From a virus, in IMG/VR virus record IMGVR_UViG_3300027784_000022, positions 1 to 29,089 of that record: a stretch of 29,089 nt of DNA. One strand, 5' to 3'. Position 1 is the first letter of the stretch. Each line of letters starts with the position of its first letter. A program made the position numbers and the translations under genes. The notes under the pieces are model-generated. The model had not been told where the DNA came from. It did not search any database and worked only from the letters and a program-made list of their open reading frames with translations. Positions 13,033-20,798 of the stretch are shown here, piece after piece.

Positions 13033-14567
13033 TGTTAAAGGTAGTTTGTTTTAAATGGAAACATACAAGTGGCTATAAGTTGGCTTCTTTGTATAATATT
13101 GAAGGGTATACTGCTGGCCATGTTAATAATTTACACAAGGCTGTTTCATTGAATTTATCCATACCTCATGAATTTATCTGTATTACGGATGATCCAACAG
13201 ACATAAATTGTAAAACTATCCCTTTATGGGATAAATGCCGAGAATATGGAGGTTGTTATAACCGATTATATGTTTTCAGTAAAGATATGAAGGATATAAT
13301 TGGGGATCGGTTTGTTTGTATTGATTTAGATTGTGTAATAACCGGAAATTTAGATCCTTTATTTGATCATGATTTGGATTTTGTAATAAATTCATATTAT
13401 GGACCTCAACCTAAACAATACTATAACGGAGGGTTATTTCTGATGGATGCTGGGGTTCATGATAATGTATGGACTGAATTTGAGAAAGATATACCAGGTA
13501 ATATTGAATTACTTGAAGAAGAGAGAAAACAGGGAAACTTACTGGGTACTGATCAGGCTTGGATAAGCCATATTTTGGGGCCGGAGAAAGCCGTTTATGA
13601 GTGTGAAGATGGAGTTATTCCTTATCGTTTATTAAAAAGGCGGGGTAAACAATCTATTTTACCCGACCATGCAAAAATGGTATTTTTTGCTGGAAATGCC
13701 GATCCTAGTACGGTTCAGTTTACCGATAAATGGGTAAGAGAGTATTGGAGGTGTAATTACATTATAAAAGAAAACGGTTTTGACCAATTAGAAACCTTGA
13801 GTCAAAAGGTCCAATGGTTAAAACATTTCTATTATAATCCCATTATGCCCGATATTGTGGATAAAATAAAAGTGAATGATTATGTCATTGAAAAGCTGGG
13901 AGAAGAAGTAGCTAATTCACTTTTTATACCCACTTTGTCAGTTGGTAACAATGTACATGAGATACCATTTGAAGATATACCTCAACCGTACATTGTTAAA
14001 CCAACTCATTTATCAGGTGCTTTTATTCGGGTAGATGGGGATTTAAAGAAAAAGTTACCTTTTATTAAACATTACGGACATAAATGGTTAAATACAACTT
14101 ATGGCCATAAAAGTAATGAATGGGTTTATTATAACCTTAAACCCCAATTAATGGTACAAAAACATTTACCATTAAACAACGGGTATTTACCCGAAGATTA
14201 TAAACTTCACATGATTAACGGTAAATGCGAGTTTATTCAAATTTATTCTGAAAGACCTTTAGTAGGTAAAGGAGAAGCGAAGCAACTAAATTATACCCCT
14301 GACTGGGAGTTAATTCCCGTTTTAAATCATAAATATGAAGCCGGGAAACCTTTACCCAAACCCCCTGCTTTAAATAGGGCGATTGAAATTGCTGAAAAAT
14401 TGGCTGAACCCTTTGATTATGTAAGAGTAGACTTATTTTTATTTGATCACCAAATATACTTTGGGGAGCTTACCTTTTTTCCTCATGGAGGTCATTTTAA
14501 CTTTACACCAGAAACATTTGATTATGAGATGGGAAGTAAGTTAAAATTGATTAAATCCGTAAGTTAA
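13032..14567 (+). CDS. bifunctional glycosyltransferase (GT8-like) / TupA-like ATP-grasp ligase
   Basis: 511 aa, two enzyme domains. Residues 1-245 resemble a retaining GT-A glycosyltransferase near family GT8: VNNLHKAVSLNLSIPHEFIC, FVCIDLDCVITGNLDPLF with the DxD metal site D98/D100, YNGGLFLMDAG (131-141), GTDQAWIS (172-179) and MVFFAGNADP (216-225). Residues about 265-511 resemble the TupA-like ATP-grasp family: DKIKVNDYVIEKLGEE (277-292), PYIVKPTHLSGAFIRV with K323, MVQKHL, DYKLHMINGK (389-398), and VRVDLFLF...FGELTFFPHGG with likely Mg ligands D467 and E479. ATP-grasp enzymes join a carboxylate to an amine via an acyl-phosphate; TupA works in teichuronopeptide synthesis. The gene is coupled to its upstream neighbour and lies just before the sheath gene. 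The target is unknown: virion proteins, host surface or DNA are all possible. Codon use is like its neighbours. Confidence 0.85.
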   Translation: MLKVVCFKWKHTSGYKLASLYNIEGYTAGHVNNLHKAVSLNLSIPHEFICITDDPTDINCKTIPLWDKCREYGGCYNRLYVFSKDMKDIIGDRFVCIDLDCVITGNLDPLFDHDLDFVINSYYGPQPKQYYNGGLFLMDAGVHDNVWTEFEKDIPGNIELLEEERKQGNLLGTDQAWISHILGPEKAVYECEDGVIPYRLLKRRGKQSILPDHAKMVFFAGNADPSTVQFTDKWVREYWRCNYIIKENGFDQLETLSQKVQWLKHFYYNPIMPDIVDKIKVNDYVIEKLGEEVANSLFIPTLSVGNNVHEIPFEDIPQPYIVKPTHLSGAFIRVDGDLKKKLPFIKHYGHKWLNTTYGHKSNEWVYYNLKPQLMVQKHLPLNNGYLPEDYKLHMINGKCEFIQIYSERPLVGKGEAKQLNYTPDWELIPVLNHKYEAGKPLPKPPALNRAIEIAEKLAEPFDYVRVDLFLFDHQIYFGELTFFPHGGHFNFTPETFDYEMGSKLKLIKSVS

Positions 14568-14613
14568 TACGAGATTACCAATTACTATTATATAACACTA
14601 AAATGAAATAATT

Positions 14614-16095
14614 ATGTCAACTCCTGCTCCACGTGTACAGCATACCTTAGTCGATAGGACGCAAACTACTCCAGATCTTGTTTCTGGAATAGCTTTTGTG
14701 CAAGGTATTACTAAGCGGGGTCCCATAAATGATCCAAAACATTTGATTTATAGTTGGGATCATTTTGTTACCTTGTTTGGTGGATTAATATCTACCTCTG
14801 ATTTTCCTCTTCATTGTAAAGAGATGTTAGATCGCGGGGTAATTCTTAGAGTTAACAGTATTAAAGTTAATGCTGTAAATGCCTCTGTAGATATCCAAAA
14901 TTCCGATAGTATAGCTCCAAGTACCCTGTTTACTTTGGAGAGTAAATACCCGGGTGAGGATTATAATAATCTTTCAATCACTACTAGTGAACCTACGGAT
15001 AGTGAACTTGGGGATTTTAATATGGAGATCTCATTTAATAACGGTGAATATGTGGAAACATATGAAAATGTAACCGTGGGAGAAGATGAGATCATTACCA
15101 CCCTTGCCAATTCTAAATGGGTTCAATTACAATCAATGGGAGATCTATCTGGTTTATCAGGTTCAGATTTAATTCCCGCTTTCTCAGAAACGGCCTTTAC
15201 TTCTGGGGATGATGGGGATGCTGAATTGGATACTGCATTAGCGGATTTTTCTGCCTTTGATGAATATGAGGATAGTATTTTTCTATCCAATATTTGTGAT
15301 TACCCTGCTGATGCTGTGGTTTTAGCCACAGCAGGAGAGGCTTATGCTGCTTCAAGAAAAGACCTTCGGTATTATCATAGTATCCCCACTTCAGAGGATT
15401 CCAATACTATTATTACTGCACGAAAAGATCTTCCTTATTCACGGTGGATTTCTTATACTTCCGGAGGTTGGGTGATTAGCCACCCTGAAACAGGTGAACA
15501 AGTGGCTATTAGTGAAGTTTCTCACTTCATTGCCAATGGCGTCCAAACAATTAACCTGGAGGATTGGTGGCTTTCTTTTAGCGGGCCTCAAAAAACAGTT
15601 CCTGGAGTACTTAAGCCGGAAGTTAATTTTGGTGGAAAGGCTAAGTTCCAAGAATTGGATATGTTAAACCGGGCAAATGTTAACATGGCAATTAACCGGT
15701 ATGGGTCCAACATATTCTGGGGTAATTTCTCCGGTCAACGGGAAAATACCCATACTAAATTTATCAGTACCAATAACCTGATTATCTATATGAATAAGAG
15801 CTTGGGTCCGGTACTTGAAGAATATATCGAACAACCATTGGATATTCCATTGTTCCGTACTATTTATCATTCCGTTACTCCATTTTTGGATAGCCTAGTA
15901 ACAGGTAGAGCAATCTTTACCTATGATTGGTTAGGTGATCAAGATGTTACTAATTTGGATGAGCTTAAGGTTAATACGGCGGTGGATATCCAAAATGGTA
16001 TTTATAAGGTAAGACTACCTATTACCCGGATTAATCCCTTGCAAAAATTTAACCTAGTTATTGAGCTTTCTCCGGCTGGGGTAACTATTGAATAA
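14614..16095 (+). CDS. tail sheath protein
   Basis: 493 aa; polymerises around the tube and contracts to drive it into the cell. The N-terminal APRVQHTLVDRT, FVQGITKRGPINDP (28-41) and DHFVTLFGG (49-57) match the start of many sheath proteins (a 'G-x-x-x-x-G-P...P' loop and an 'F...F-G' helix). The C-terminal LVTGRAIFTYDWLGDQDVTN to GIYKVRLPITRINPLQKFNL is the conserved sheath core that interlocks subunits. It is followed by the tail tube gene, as expected. The start is A/T-rich (GAAATAATTATG). Length is normal for myovirus sheath proteins. Confidence 0.9.
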   Translation: MSTPAPRVQHTLVDRTQTTPDLVSGIAFVQGITKRGPINDPKHLIYSWDHFVTLFGGLISTSDFPLHCKEMLDRGVILRVNSIKVNAVNASVDIQNSDSIAPSTLFTLESKYPGEDYNNLSITTSEPTDSELGDFNMEISFNNGEYVETYENVTVGEDEIITTLANSKWVQLQSMGDLSGLSGSDLIPAFSETAFTSGDDGDAELDTALADFSAFDEYEDSIFLSNICDYPADAVVLATAGEAYAASRKDLRYYHSIPTSEDSNTIITARKDLPYSRWISYTSGGWVISHPETGEQVAISEVSHFIANGVQTINLEDWWLSFSGPQKTVPGVLKPEVNFGGKAKFQELDMLNRANVNMAINRYGSNIFWGNFSGQRENTHTKFISTNNLIIYMNKSLGPVLEEYIEQPLDIPLFRTIYHSVTPFLDSLVTGRAIFTYDWLGDQDVTNLDELKVNTAVDIQNGIYKVRLPITRINPLQKFNLVIELSPAGVTIE

Positions 16096-16115
16096 CCTTA
16101 AAAACCTTTTCAAAT

Positions 16116-16577
16116 ATGGCAAAAATAAGTAATCCCAGAAAACAGTTTCGGTTTTCAATTCAATTCATTGGGATGCCGATGAATCCCTGGTTAGTTCAGG
16201 ATGTAGATCATCCTGAAATTGATACCGAACAAACGTCACACGGGGATGTGAATTATGATGTAAAAACGGCTGGTAGAACGGTTGTAGGTAATGCTACAAT
16301 CAGCAAGATCATGACTACTTCAGGGCCGGATAATTTTATCTTCAATTGGAAAACCCAGTGTCAGGATCAGATTACCGGCGGTGGAGAAGTACCTGATAGG
16401 TATAAAAAGAAGGTATTGGTTACTGAGTTTGCCGAAGACGGTGTTACTATTATTAATACCTGGATTTGGGAAGGATGTTGGCCAACTAAAATTACTGGTC
16501 AAACCAATACTCGAACTACCTCAGAAAATACCATTGAATCTTTTGAACTTTCAGTAGATGTAGCGGATAAGGTATAA
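16116..16577 (+). CDS. tail tube protein
   Basis: 153 aa, beta-rich; stacks as hexameric rings to form the inner tube inside the sheath. FRFSIQFIGMPMNPWLVQDVDHPEIDTEQTSHG starts the fold. TAGRTVVGNATISKIMTTS, KVLVTEFAEDGVTIINTW and TIESFELSVDVADKV match the strands of the gp19/gpFII/Hcp-type fold. Length and position directly after the sheath gene are typical. The gene is followed at once by a strong hairpin with seven T residues, which would limit transcription into the less abundant chaperone and tape measure genes. Confidence 0.87.
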   Translation: MAKISNPRKQFRFSIQFIGMPMNPWLVQDVDHPEIDTEQTSHGDVNYDVKTAGRTVVGNATISKIMTTSGPDNFIFNWKTQCQDQITGGGEVPDRYKKKVLVTEFAEDGVTIINTWIWEGCWPTKITGQTNTRTTSENTIESFELSVDVADKV

Positions 16578-16595
16578 TAACTTTGCTTTTTACTA

Positions 16596-16645
16596 AAGAG
16601 GGACTATATAATATTAACTAAGATATTTGTATAGTCCCTTTTTTT
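16596..16645 (+). terminator. rho-independent terminator after tail tube
   Basis: A perfect 10-bp stem, AGGGACTATA (16599-16608) with TATAGTCCCT (16630-16639), has a 21-base loop and is followed by a run of T residues to 16645. The adjacent A residues before the stem and the T run can extend pairing. The ATG of the next gene lies 16 bases after the T run, leaving no room for a promoter. Confidence 0.85.
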
Positions 16646-16661
16646 AAACCCTTCGATTAAC

Positions 16662-17477
16662 ATGCATACAGAATTGCCTTTTATTCAAAAGCAAGAAGAA
16701 AGTACACTTCATGGTAAATTAGCTACTTTGTTACTACCTTCGGGTAATACAGTAACTATTCGTGAACAGAATGGAAATGATGATGATATTATTTCTTCAT
16801 TTATTTCTGGAGATGAGATGATTGGTCCGATTAATCGATTTTTAGCCGGGTTAATTGTTGATCATTCTTTTGAGGGGTTTAAAAGTAAATCCACAATTTT
16901 ACCAACAGAGATTCTGGAGTTATTGTTAAGGGATAAATATTTTATCCTAATGGCATCTAGGATCTTTTCAATCAGTGATACCATTATCTTTAGTTGGGAT
17001 TGGAAAAATGGCAAACCTCCTGTAAAATATGAAGAAGAACTTCTTCCCTATTTATGGGATTATAATAAGGAGTTTCCGCAACCAGGTGATCCCGAATATT
17101 TTAAATATCGCATTGCTCCTTATACTGAACAGAAAACTGATACTAAGGAATTGGTCCTTAAAAGTGGAAAGAAAGTTAGGTATGGGTTTTTAAATGGGCA
17201 TGGAGAAAACTATCTCTTAAATATTGCCGATGATAATCGTACTATTAATGCTGGGTTAAAAGCTAGGGGTTTAGAACTTTGGCAAGACGGGGAATGGATT
17301 AAGGTTGAAAACTTTAAGGAGTTTAAAGCTTATGAAATGGCCTCATTACGGGATAGTATTGAAAAAGAAGATAAACAATTTGATGGTCTTACGGATATTA
17401 CTAACCCTTATTCTGGTGAAGTATTAGCCGTTCCTATGTTATCCATTCAGGATTTTTTCTTTCCACGGGAGATATAG
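16662..17477 (+). CDS. tail assembly chaperone, unshifted form
   Basis: 271 aa. Located between tube and tape measure genes, the position of the gpE/gpG-type assembly chaperones, which help polymerise the tube around the tape measure and are not part of the finished virion. LPSGNTVTIREQNGNDDD (25-42) and LLLRDKYFILMASRIFSISD (86-105) follow the pattern of such proteins (a 'S-G...V...E-x-x-G-x-D' start, then a 'D-R/K-x-x-I-L-x-x-R-I' helix). The frame ends at TAG 17475-17477, just after a slippery sequence at 17453-17459. A second, longer product is made by -1 frameshifting (see the next entries). The start at ATG 16662 has no Shine-Dalgarno sequence. Confidence 0.75.
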   Translation: MHTELPFIQKQEESTLHGKLATLLLPSGNTVTIREQNGNDDDIISSFISGDEMIGPINRFLAGLIVDHSFEGFKSKSTILPTEILELLLRDKYFILMASRIFSISDTIIFSWDWKNGKPPVKYEEELLPYLWDYNKEFPQPGDPEYFKYRIAPYTEQKTDTKELVLKSGKKVRYGFLNGHGENYLLNIADDNRTINAGLKARGLELWQDGEWIKVENFKEFKAYEMASLRDSIEKEDKQFDGLTDITNPYSGEVLAVPMLSIQDFFFPREI

Positions 17478-17501
17478 AATTTGAGTACTTTTATGTCTCC
17501 C
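17453..17501 (+). other. programmed -1 ribosomal frameshift signal
   Basis: Slippery heptamer T_TTT_TTC at 17453-17459, in the correct phase of the chaperone frame (codons TTT, TTC), is followed by a 7-base spacer (17460-17466) and a stem-loop: 17467-17479 pairs with 17489-17501 over 13 bp (GGGAGATATAGAA with TTTTATGTCTCCC, two G-T pairs), 9-base loop. The heptamer, spacer length and stem fit the canonical arrangement for -1 frameshifting in tail chaperone genes. Confidence 0.9.
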
Positions 17502-17617
17502 AGTTTAATTTAAGGTTCTCATTTTCTGAATTTAAAGGCTTTCCAGTTTCTCGTAGGAAAAAGTTTATTAAACTTGCAGACGAGGAGAACGAAAGAAATA
17601 AGGAATCTCTTAAATAA
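17459..17617 (+). CDS. tail assembly chaperone, frameshifted C-terminal extension
   Basis: After a -1 shift at 17453-17459 translation continues in the -1 frame for 52 codons to TAA at 17615-17617, giving a 318-aa fusion of the first 266 residues of the chaperone with LSTGDIEFEYFYVSQFNLRF...FKGFPVSRRKKFIKLADEENERNKESLK. The stretch 'F-S-E-F-K-G-F-P-V-S-R-R-K-K-F-I' is like the T domain of myovirus chaperones ('...L...P-x-x-R-R...'). The extended form should bind the tape measure protein, whose gene starts six bases after this stop. There is no independent start codon, so frameshifting is the natural explanation. Confidence 0.85.
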   Translation, partial: LSTGDIEFEYFYVSQFNLRFSFSEFKGFPVSRRKKFIKLADEENERNKESLK

Positions 17618-17623
17618 TTTCCT

Positions 17624-19747
17624 ATGTTACTTAGTGCAGCCGCCGGTCTAGAATCCGGTGCTGTTGTTTCTGTTGGACTGGATATTTATGCAGTCAATAA
17701 CTTTTCAGGTCCTGCTGCCCAGGCTGGAATGTCTCTGAAACAACTCCAAAGTGAGTTTAGAAGGACCATGTATGAGAACCTGCGTGTAGCTAGGAATATG
17801 TATGCAGGTCTAGCTATGGCGGGTGCTGTTGTTACTCGGGGGATGCACAATATGTATAAGCGTTTTGCCGAGTTTGATTATGTAATGTCCGGTACTCAGA
17901 TTGTATCTCAAGCCACTGAAGAACAGTTTAAATCACTAAGGAATGAGGCTTTGAGGCTAGGTGAGACTACTATGTTTTATGCTGATGATATTGGAAACTC
18001 CATGAGAGAGATGGCCAAATCCGGTATGGAAGTAGATGATATTATGAATAACATTCGAGCAGCGGTTGCTGGTGCCGGTGCTTCGATGGAAACTTTGGGG
18101 GTAACTACTAAAGCTATTATTTCTACATTAGCCCAGTTCCAGATACCTAGTGAACATGCGATGGATGTAATGGATAAAATTTCTGCTGCTGCACTGGGAT
18201 CTAAATCCACAATTGCTCAATTATCAGATGCGTTAAAATATTCTGCTGCTGACTTCTATGCCTTGAACATACCGTTGGAAACTGCTCTGGGTATGTTAAT
18301 GACTATGCACAATTTTGGTATTGAATCTAGTATGGCAGGTACTGCTATGGGTAACGCATTGCGGTATATGGCAAAAGCCCAATCTGATTTACGGACAGGG
18401 AGACAGTCTTCTGCATTAAATATATTTGGTTTAACTGAACGGGATTTTCAAACAGCGCAAGGTGACTTTAAAGATATGGTAGATGTATTCGGTTTACTCT
18501 CTGAGAGAATTGCCGAATTACCTACGATTAAAGGTCAGGTTGCAATGGAGGCTTTATTTGGGATTAGGGGTAAACGAGCTGCTTTTCCAATGGCAGCAGC
18601 CACCGATCAAGTTGCTAGAAATATTGAAAGAGTGGCTAATTCTGCTGGTATGGCGGAAGAAAACCTGGAAAAAATGATGGACACTGCTCACGGTGATCTA
18701 TTGAAAATGATTTCTGCCTGGAAAACCACTGCTATTGCTATTGGAGGATCCCTTGAACCCGCCTTTCGAACTATGCACCAAATACTTAAAGGTGTAGGAC
18801 AGGCTATTACCTGGATTACTCAAACTAAGGTGGGGGGAGTTGCAGCGGGGATAATAAAATATATCGCTTCTGGTTTAGCCCTCTTTACGATGATTAAAAC
18901 GGTCGTTTGGGGAATTAAAGCAGCCGCTGCTGGAGTTATGATGATGATTACCAGTAATCGGATTAGCTTTGCCAATATGAATAAATCAATGGCTACTGGC
19001 TGGGCTATGTTAAAGCAACGGGCTTTAGGTTATAAACATGTGATTGATGGAATAACCGTAAGTCACATGCGATTAGCCACTGCTCAATTATCAGGAACTG
19101 CTGGTGCTCGAGCTTTAAGTGGGGGTTATGCTATTACTGGAGTTAAACGTTCTGCGGCAGTAGGTCATACTGCTCATGGTAGACCTCAAGCTTTAACAAA
19201 TGTTGTTGATCAAAGATCAGGTAAGTCTTATCGTAAAGGTCAATTTGTCCCTTATTATATGGCTCCCGGTACTGCAGCCAAAACTCGCGGAAGCAGAGTG
19301 TCTAGTTTATTTACCCCCGCAATGACTGCAGGTACGGGAGCCAAAAAGGGAATACTAGGGGCGATGGGGGGTTTGCTAGGTAGAGCCGGAGGTTTATTAA
19401 TGGGACCATGGGGGTTAGCCGCAATGATAGCTTTACCTGCTGTAATTACAGGATTATCCCGTATTATGAAAAAGAATACCGATGCTGTTAAAAAAAATAC
19501 AGAGACGGAACAGAGAGCTCAACGTTTGGCTGATATTGAAAGATATGATACCGAGTTCTTTAATCAAAATGTAATTATTGAACGATTACTCAGGGCTTAT
19601 AATAGACAACAGAATTATGCAACGGAAGGATTCCCTGATGCTAAGAAAGTAGAAGTAGCCTTCTTTGTGGATGGTAAGAATAAAATGAGACAAACCATAG
19701 ATAATCGAATGGCAAAACAAATCTTTAAAATGGGGTTAGGTGAATAA
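17624..19747 (+). CDS. tail tape measure protein
   Basis: 707 aa; sets tail length and passes through the tube at infection. Residues about 84-345 contain a TP901-type tape measure core: FDYVMSGTQIVSQATEEQFK, LRLGETTMFYADDIGNSMREMAKSG, IMNNIRAAVAGAGAS, TAMGNALRYMAKAQSDL. Two hydrophobic regions follow (about 405-443 and 578-612), which may insert in the host inner membrane. By the usual relation of about 0.15 nm per residue it predicts a tail of roughly 105 nm; that is an estimate from a general rule. The start ATG lies six bases after the frameshifted chaperone stop. Its stop overlaps the next gene (TAATG). Confidence 0.88.
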   Translation: MLLSAAAGLESGAVVSVGLDIYAVNNFSGPAAQAGMSLKQLQSEFRRTMYENLRVARNMYAGLAMAGAVVTRGMHNMYKRFAEFDYVMSGTQIVSQATEEQFKSLRNEALRLGETTMFYADDIGNSMREMAKSGMEVDDIMNNIRAAVAGAGASMETLGVTTKAIISTLAQFQIPSEHAMDVMDKISAAALGSKSTIAQLSDALKYSAADFYALNIPLETALGMLMTMHNFGIESSMAGTAMGNALRYMAKAQSDLRTGRQSSALNIFGLTERDFQTAQGDFKDMVDVFGLLSERIAELPTIKGQVAMEALFGIRGKRAAFPMAAATDQVARNIERVANSAGMAEENLEKMMDTAHGDLLKMISAWKTTAIAIGGSLEPAFRTMHQILKGVGQAITWITQTKVGGVAAGIIKYIASGLALFTMIKTVVWGIKAAAAGVMMMITSNRISFANMNKSMATGWAMLKQRALGYKHVIDGITVSHMRLATAQLSGTAGARALSGGYAITGVKRSAAVGHTAHGRPQALTNVVDQRSGKSYRKGQFVPYYMAPGTAAKTRGSRVSSLFTPAMTAGTGAKKGILGAMGGLLGRAGGLLMGPWGLAAMIALPAVITGLSRIMKKNTDAVKKNTETEQRAQRLADIERYDTEFFNQNVIIERLLRAYNRQQNYATEGFPDAKKVEVAFFVDGKNKMRQTIDNRMAKQIFKMGLGE

Positions 19748-20547
19748 TGGCACGTTATAGAGATTCTACGGTACAGGAGAGTTTAAGGAAATTAAAAGAT
19801 CCTCATATTAATGATCAATCTGTATATGAGGCCTATGGATTTGCTCATGGTGTGGTAACCTCTGCTATGTCTGTTAGTGAAAGGTTAGCTAGAAGAAAAG
19901 CAGAGAAGGCATATCGAGAAACTCTAGAAACCTCTAATCAGGTAGTTAAATATAGTGATACAGAATTAATATCCCCTAAACCATGGGTAGAACCGGAAAG
20001 TAAAAAGGTTACCGAAGGTAGAACAGGCCCCACTCATAAACCTGCTAGGTCAAATATTTTCCTCGTTAACCTGGAAACAGAAGAGAGAGTGAAGTTACCT
20101 TGGATTCCTCAAACTATCTCTATGGACCCCAGTTCAAAATTGGTGGCCATGCCTTCTATTGGTAGAAATACCCCTTTTTACCATTATACAGGTTCTGAAG
20201 ATACATTGGAGTTTATAATCGATTGGTTTTTTACTGATGATATATCACGTAAAGCTGCTATTCATAATGCAACTAAGATAGAAGCTTTTTCGAAATCCAA
20301 TGGGTATGAAACGGCGCCGCCTAGAATTAAAATAGTATGGGGTGGTAGTAATATCTTTAAAAATTCTATTTGGCTACTAGAACAAGCCCCTTATAGACTG
20401 TCTAATTGGGTGGATCATGTATGGAATAAAGAACTTAAGGAATTAACTTCTTATAAACTCCTTCCCCAACAAATTAATCAGGAAGTTAAGTTTAAACGTG
20501 TTAGTAAGCATAATCTATCCACTGAAGATATTGTTTTTGAAATATGA
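19747..20547 (+). CDS. baseplate / tube-initiator protein (contractile injection tube family)
   Basis: 266 aa. The N-terminal 90 residues are helical and charged. From about residue 100, ARSNIFLVNLETEERVKLPWIPQTISMDPSSKL, then YHYTGSEDTLEFIIDWFFTDD, resemble the contractile-injection-system tube-like proteins (P2 gpU or AFP/PVC-type and T4 gp48/54-like function), in which 'L...F...P-x-x-I-S...G-x-x-D-x-L-x-F-x-I-x-x-F' is typical. It would join the tube to the hub. The next gene encodes a LysM protein, a pairing common in this family. It overlaps both neighbours (TAATG and ATGA). Confidence 0.65.
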   Translation: MARYRDSTVQESLRKLKDPHINDQSVYEAYGFAHGVVTSAMSVSERLARRKAEKAYRETLETSNQVVKYSDTELISPKPWVEPESKKVTEGRTGPTHKPARSNIFLVNLETEERVKLPWIPQTISMDPSSKLVAMPSIGRNTPFYHYTGSEDTLEFIIDWFFTDDISRKAAIHNATKIEAFSKSNGYETAPPRIKIVWGGSNIFKNSIWLLEQAPYRLSNWVDHVWNKELKELTSYKLLPQQINQEVKFKRVSKHNLSTEDIVFEI

Positions 20548-20798
20548 GTGCATATAACCAATTCCTTGTAGCAAAGTTTAGTAATGGGCAACTATCTTTG
20601 GATAGGCACCCTTATCAATATCGCCCTTCTTCAAAGGATAGAACCCATATCATTGTAGAAGGTGAGAGACTTGATACCATTGCTTTTAAGTATTATGATA
20701 ATTCCACATTATGGTATATATTAGCCGATGTAAACGGGATCATTAATCCTTTTGATCTCACAATTGGTGATGAAATTCTAATCCCCGAGATCTCATGA
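20544..20798 (+). CDS. LysM-domain baseplate protein (gpX / gp53-like)
   Basis: 84 aa. Residues about 33-82 are a LysM-like domain: HIIVEGERLDTIAFKYYDNSTLWY...ILADVNGIINPFDLTIGDEILIPE, with the typical 'G-D/E-x-L-x-x-I-A-x-x-Y' start and 'N...P...I-x-x-G-x-x-I-x-I-P' end. Proteins of this size and place (P2 gpX, T4 gp53 region) sit in the baseplate hub or wedge and may contact peptidoglycan or other baseplate proteins. It overlaps the previous and next genes by four bases each (ATGA), so the three are probably translated as a unit. Confidence 0.8.
   Translation: MSAYNQFLVAKFSNGQLSLDRHPYQYRPSSKDRTHIIVEGERLDTIAFKYYDNSTLWYILADVNGIINPFDLTIGDEILIPEIS

Noticed and set aside
16578-16585. TAACTTTG, matching the Bacteroidota -7 promoter consensus TAnnTTTG, after the tail tube gene
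   Set aside because: No TTG element at the usual upstream distance, and a transcript from here would run at once into the terminator at 16596-16645.
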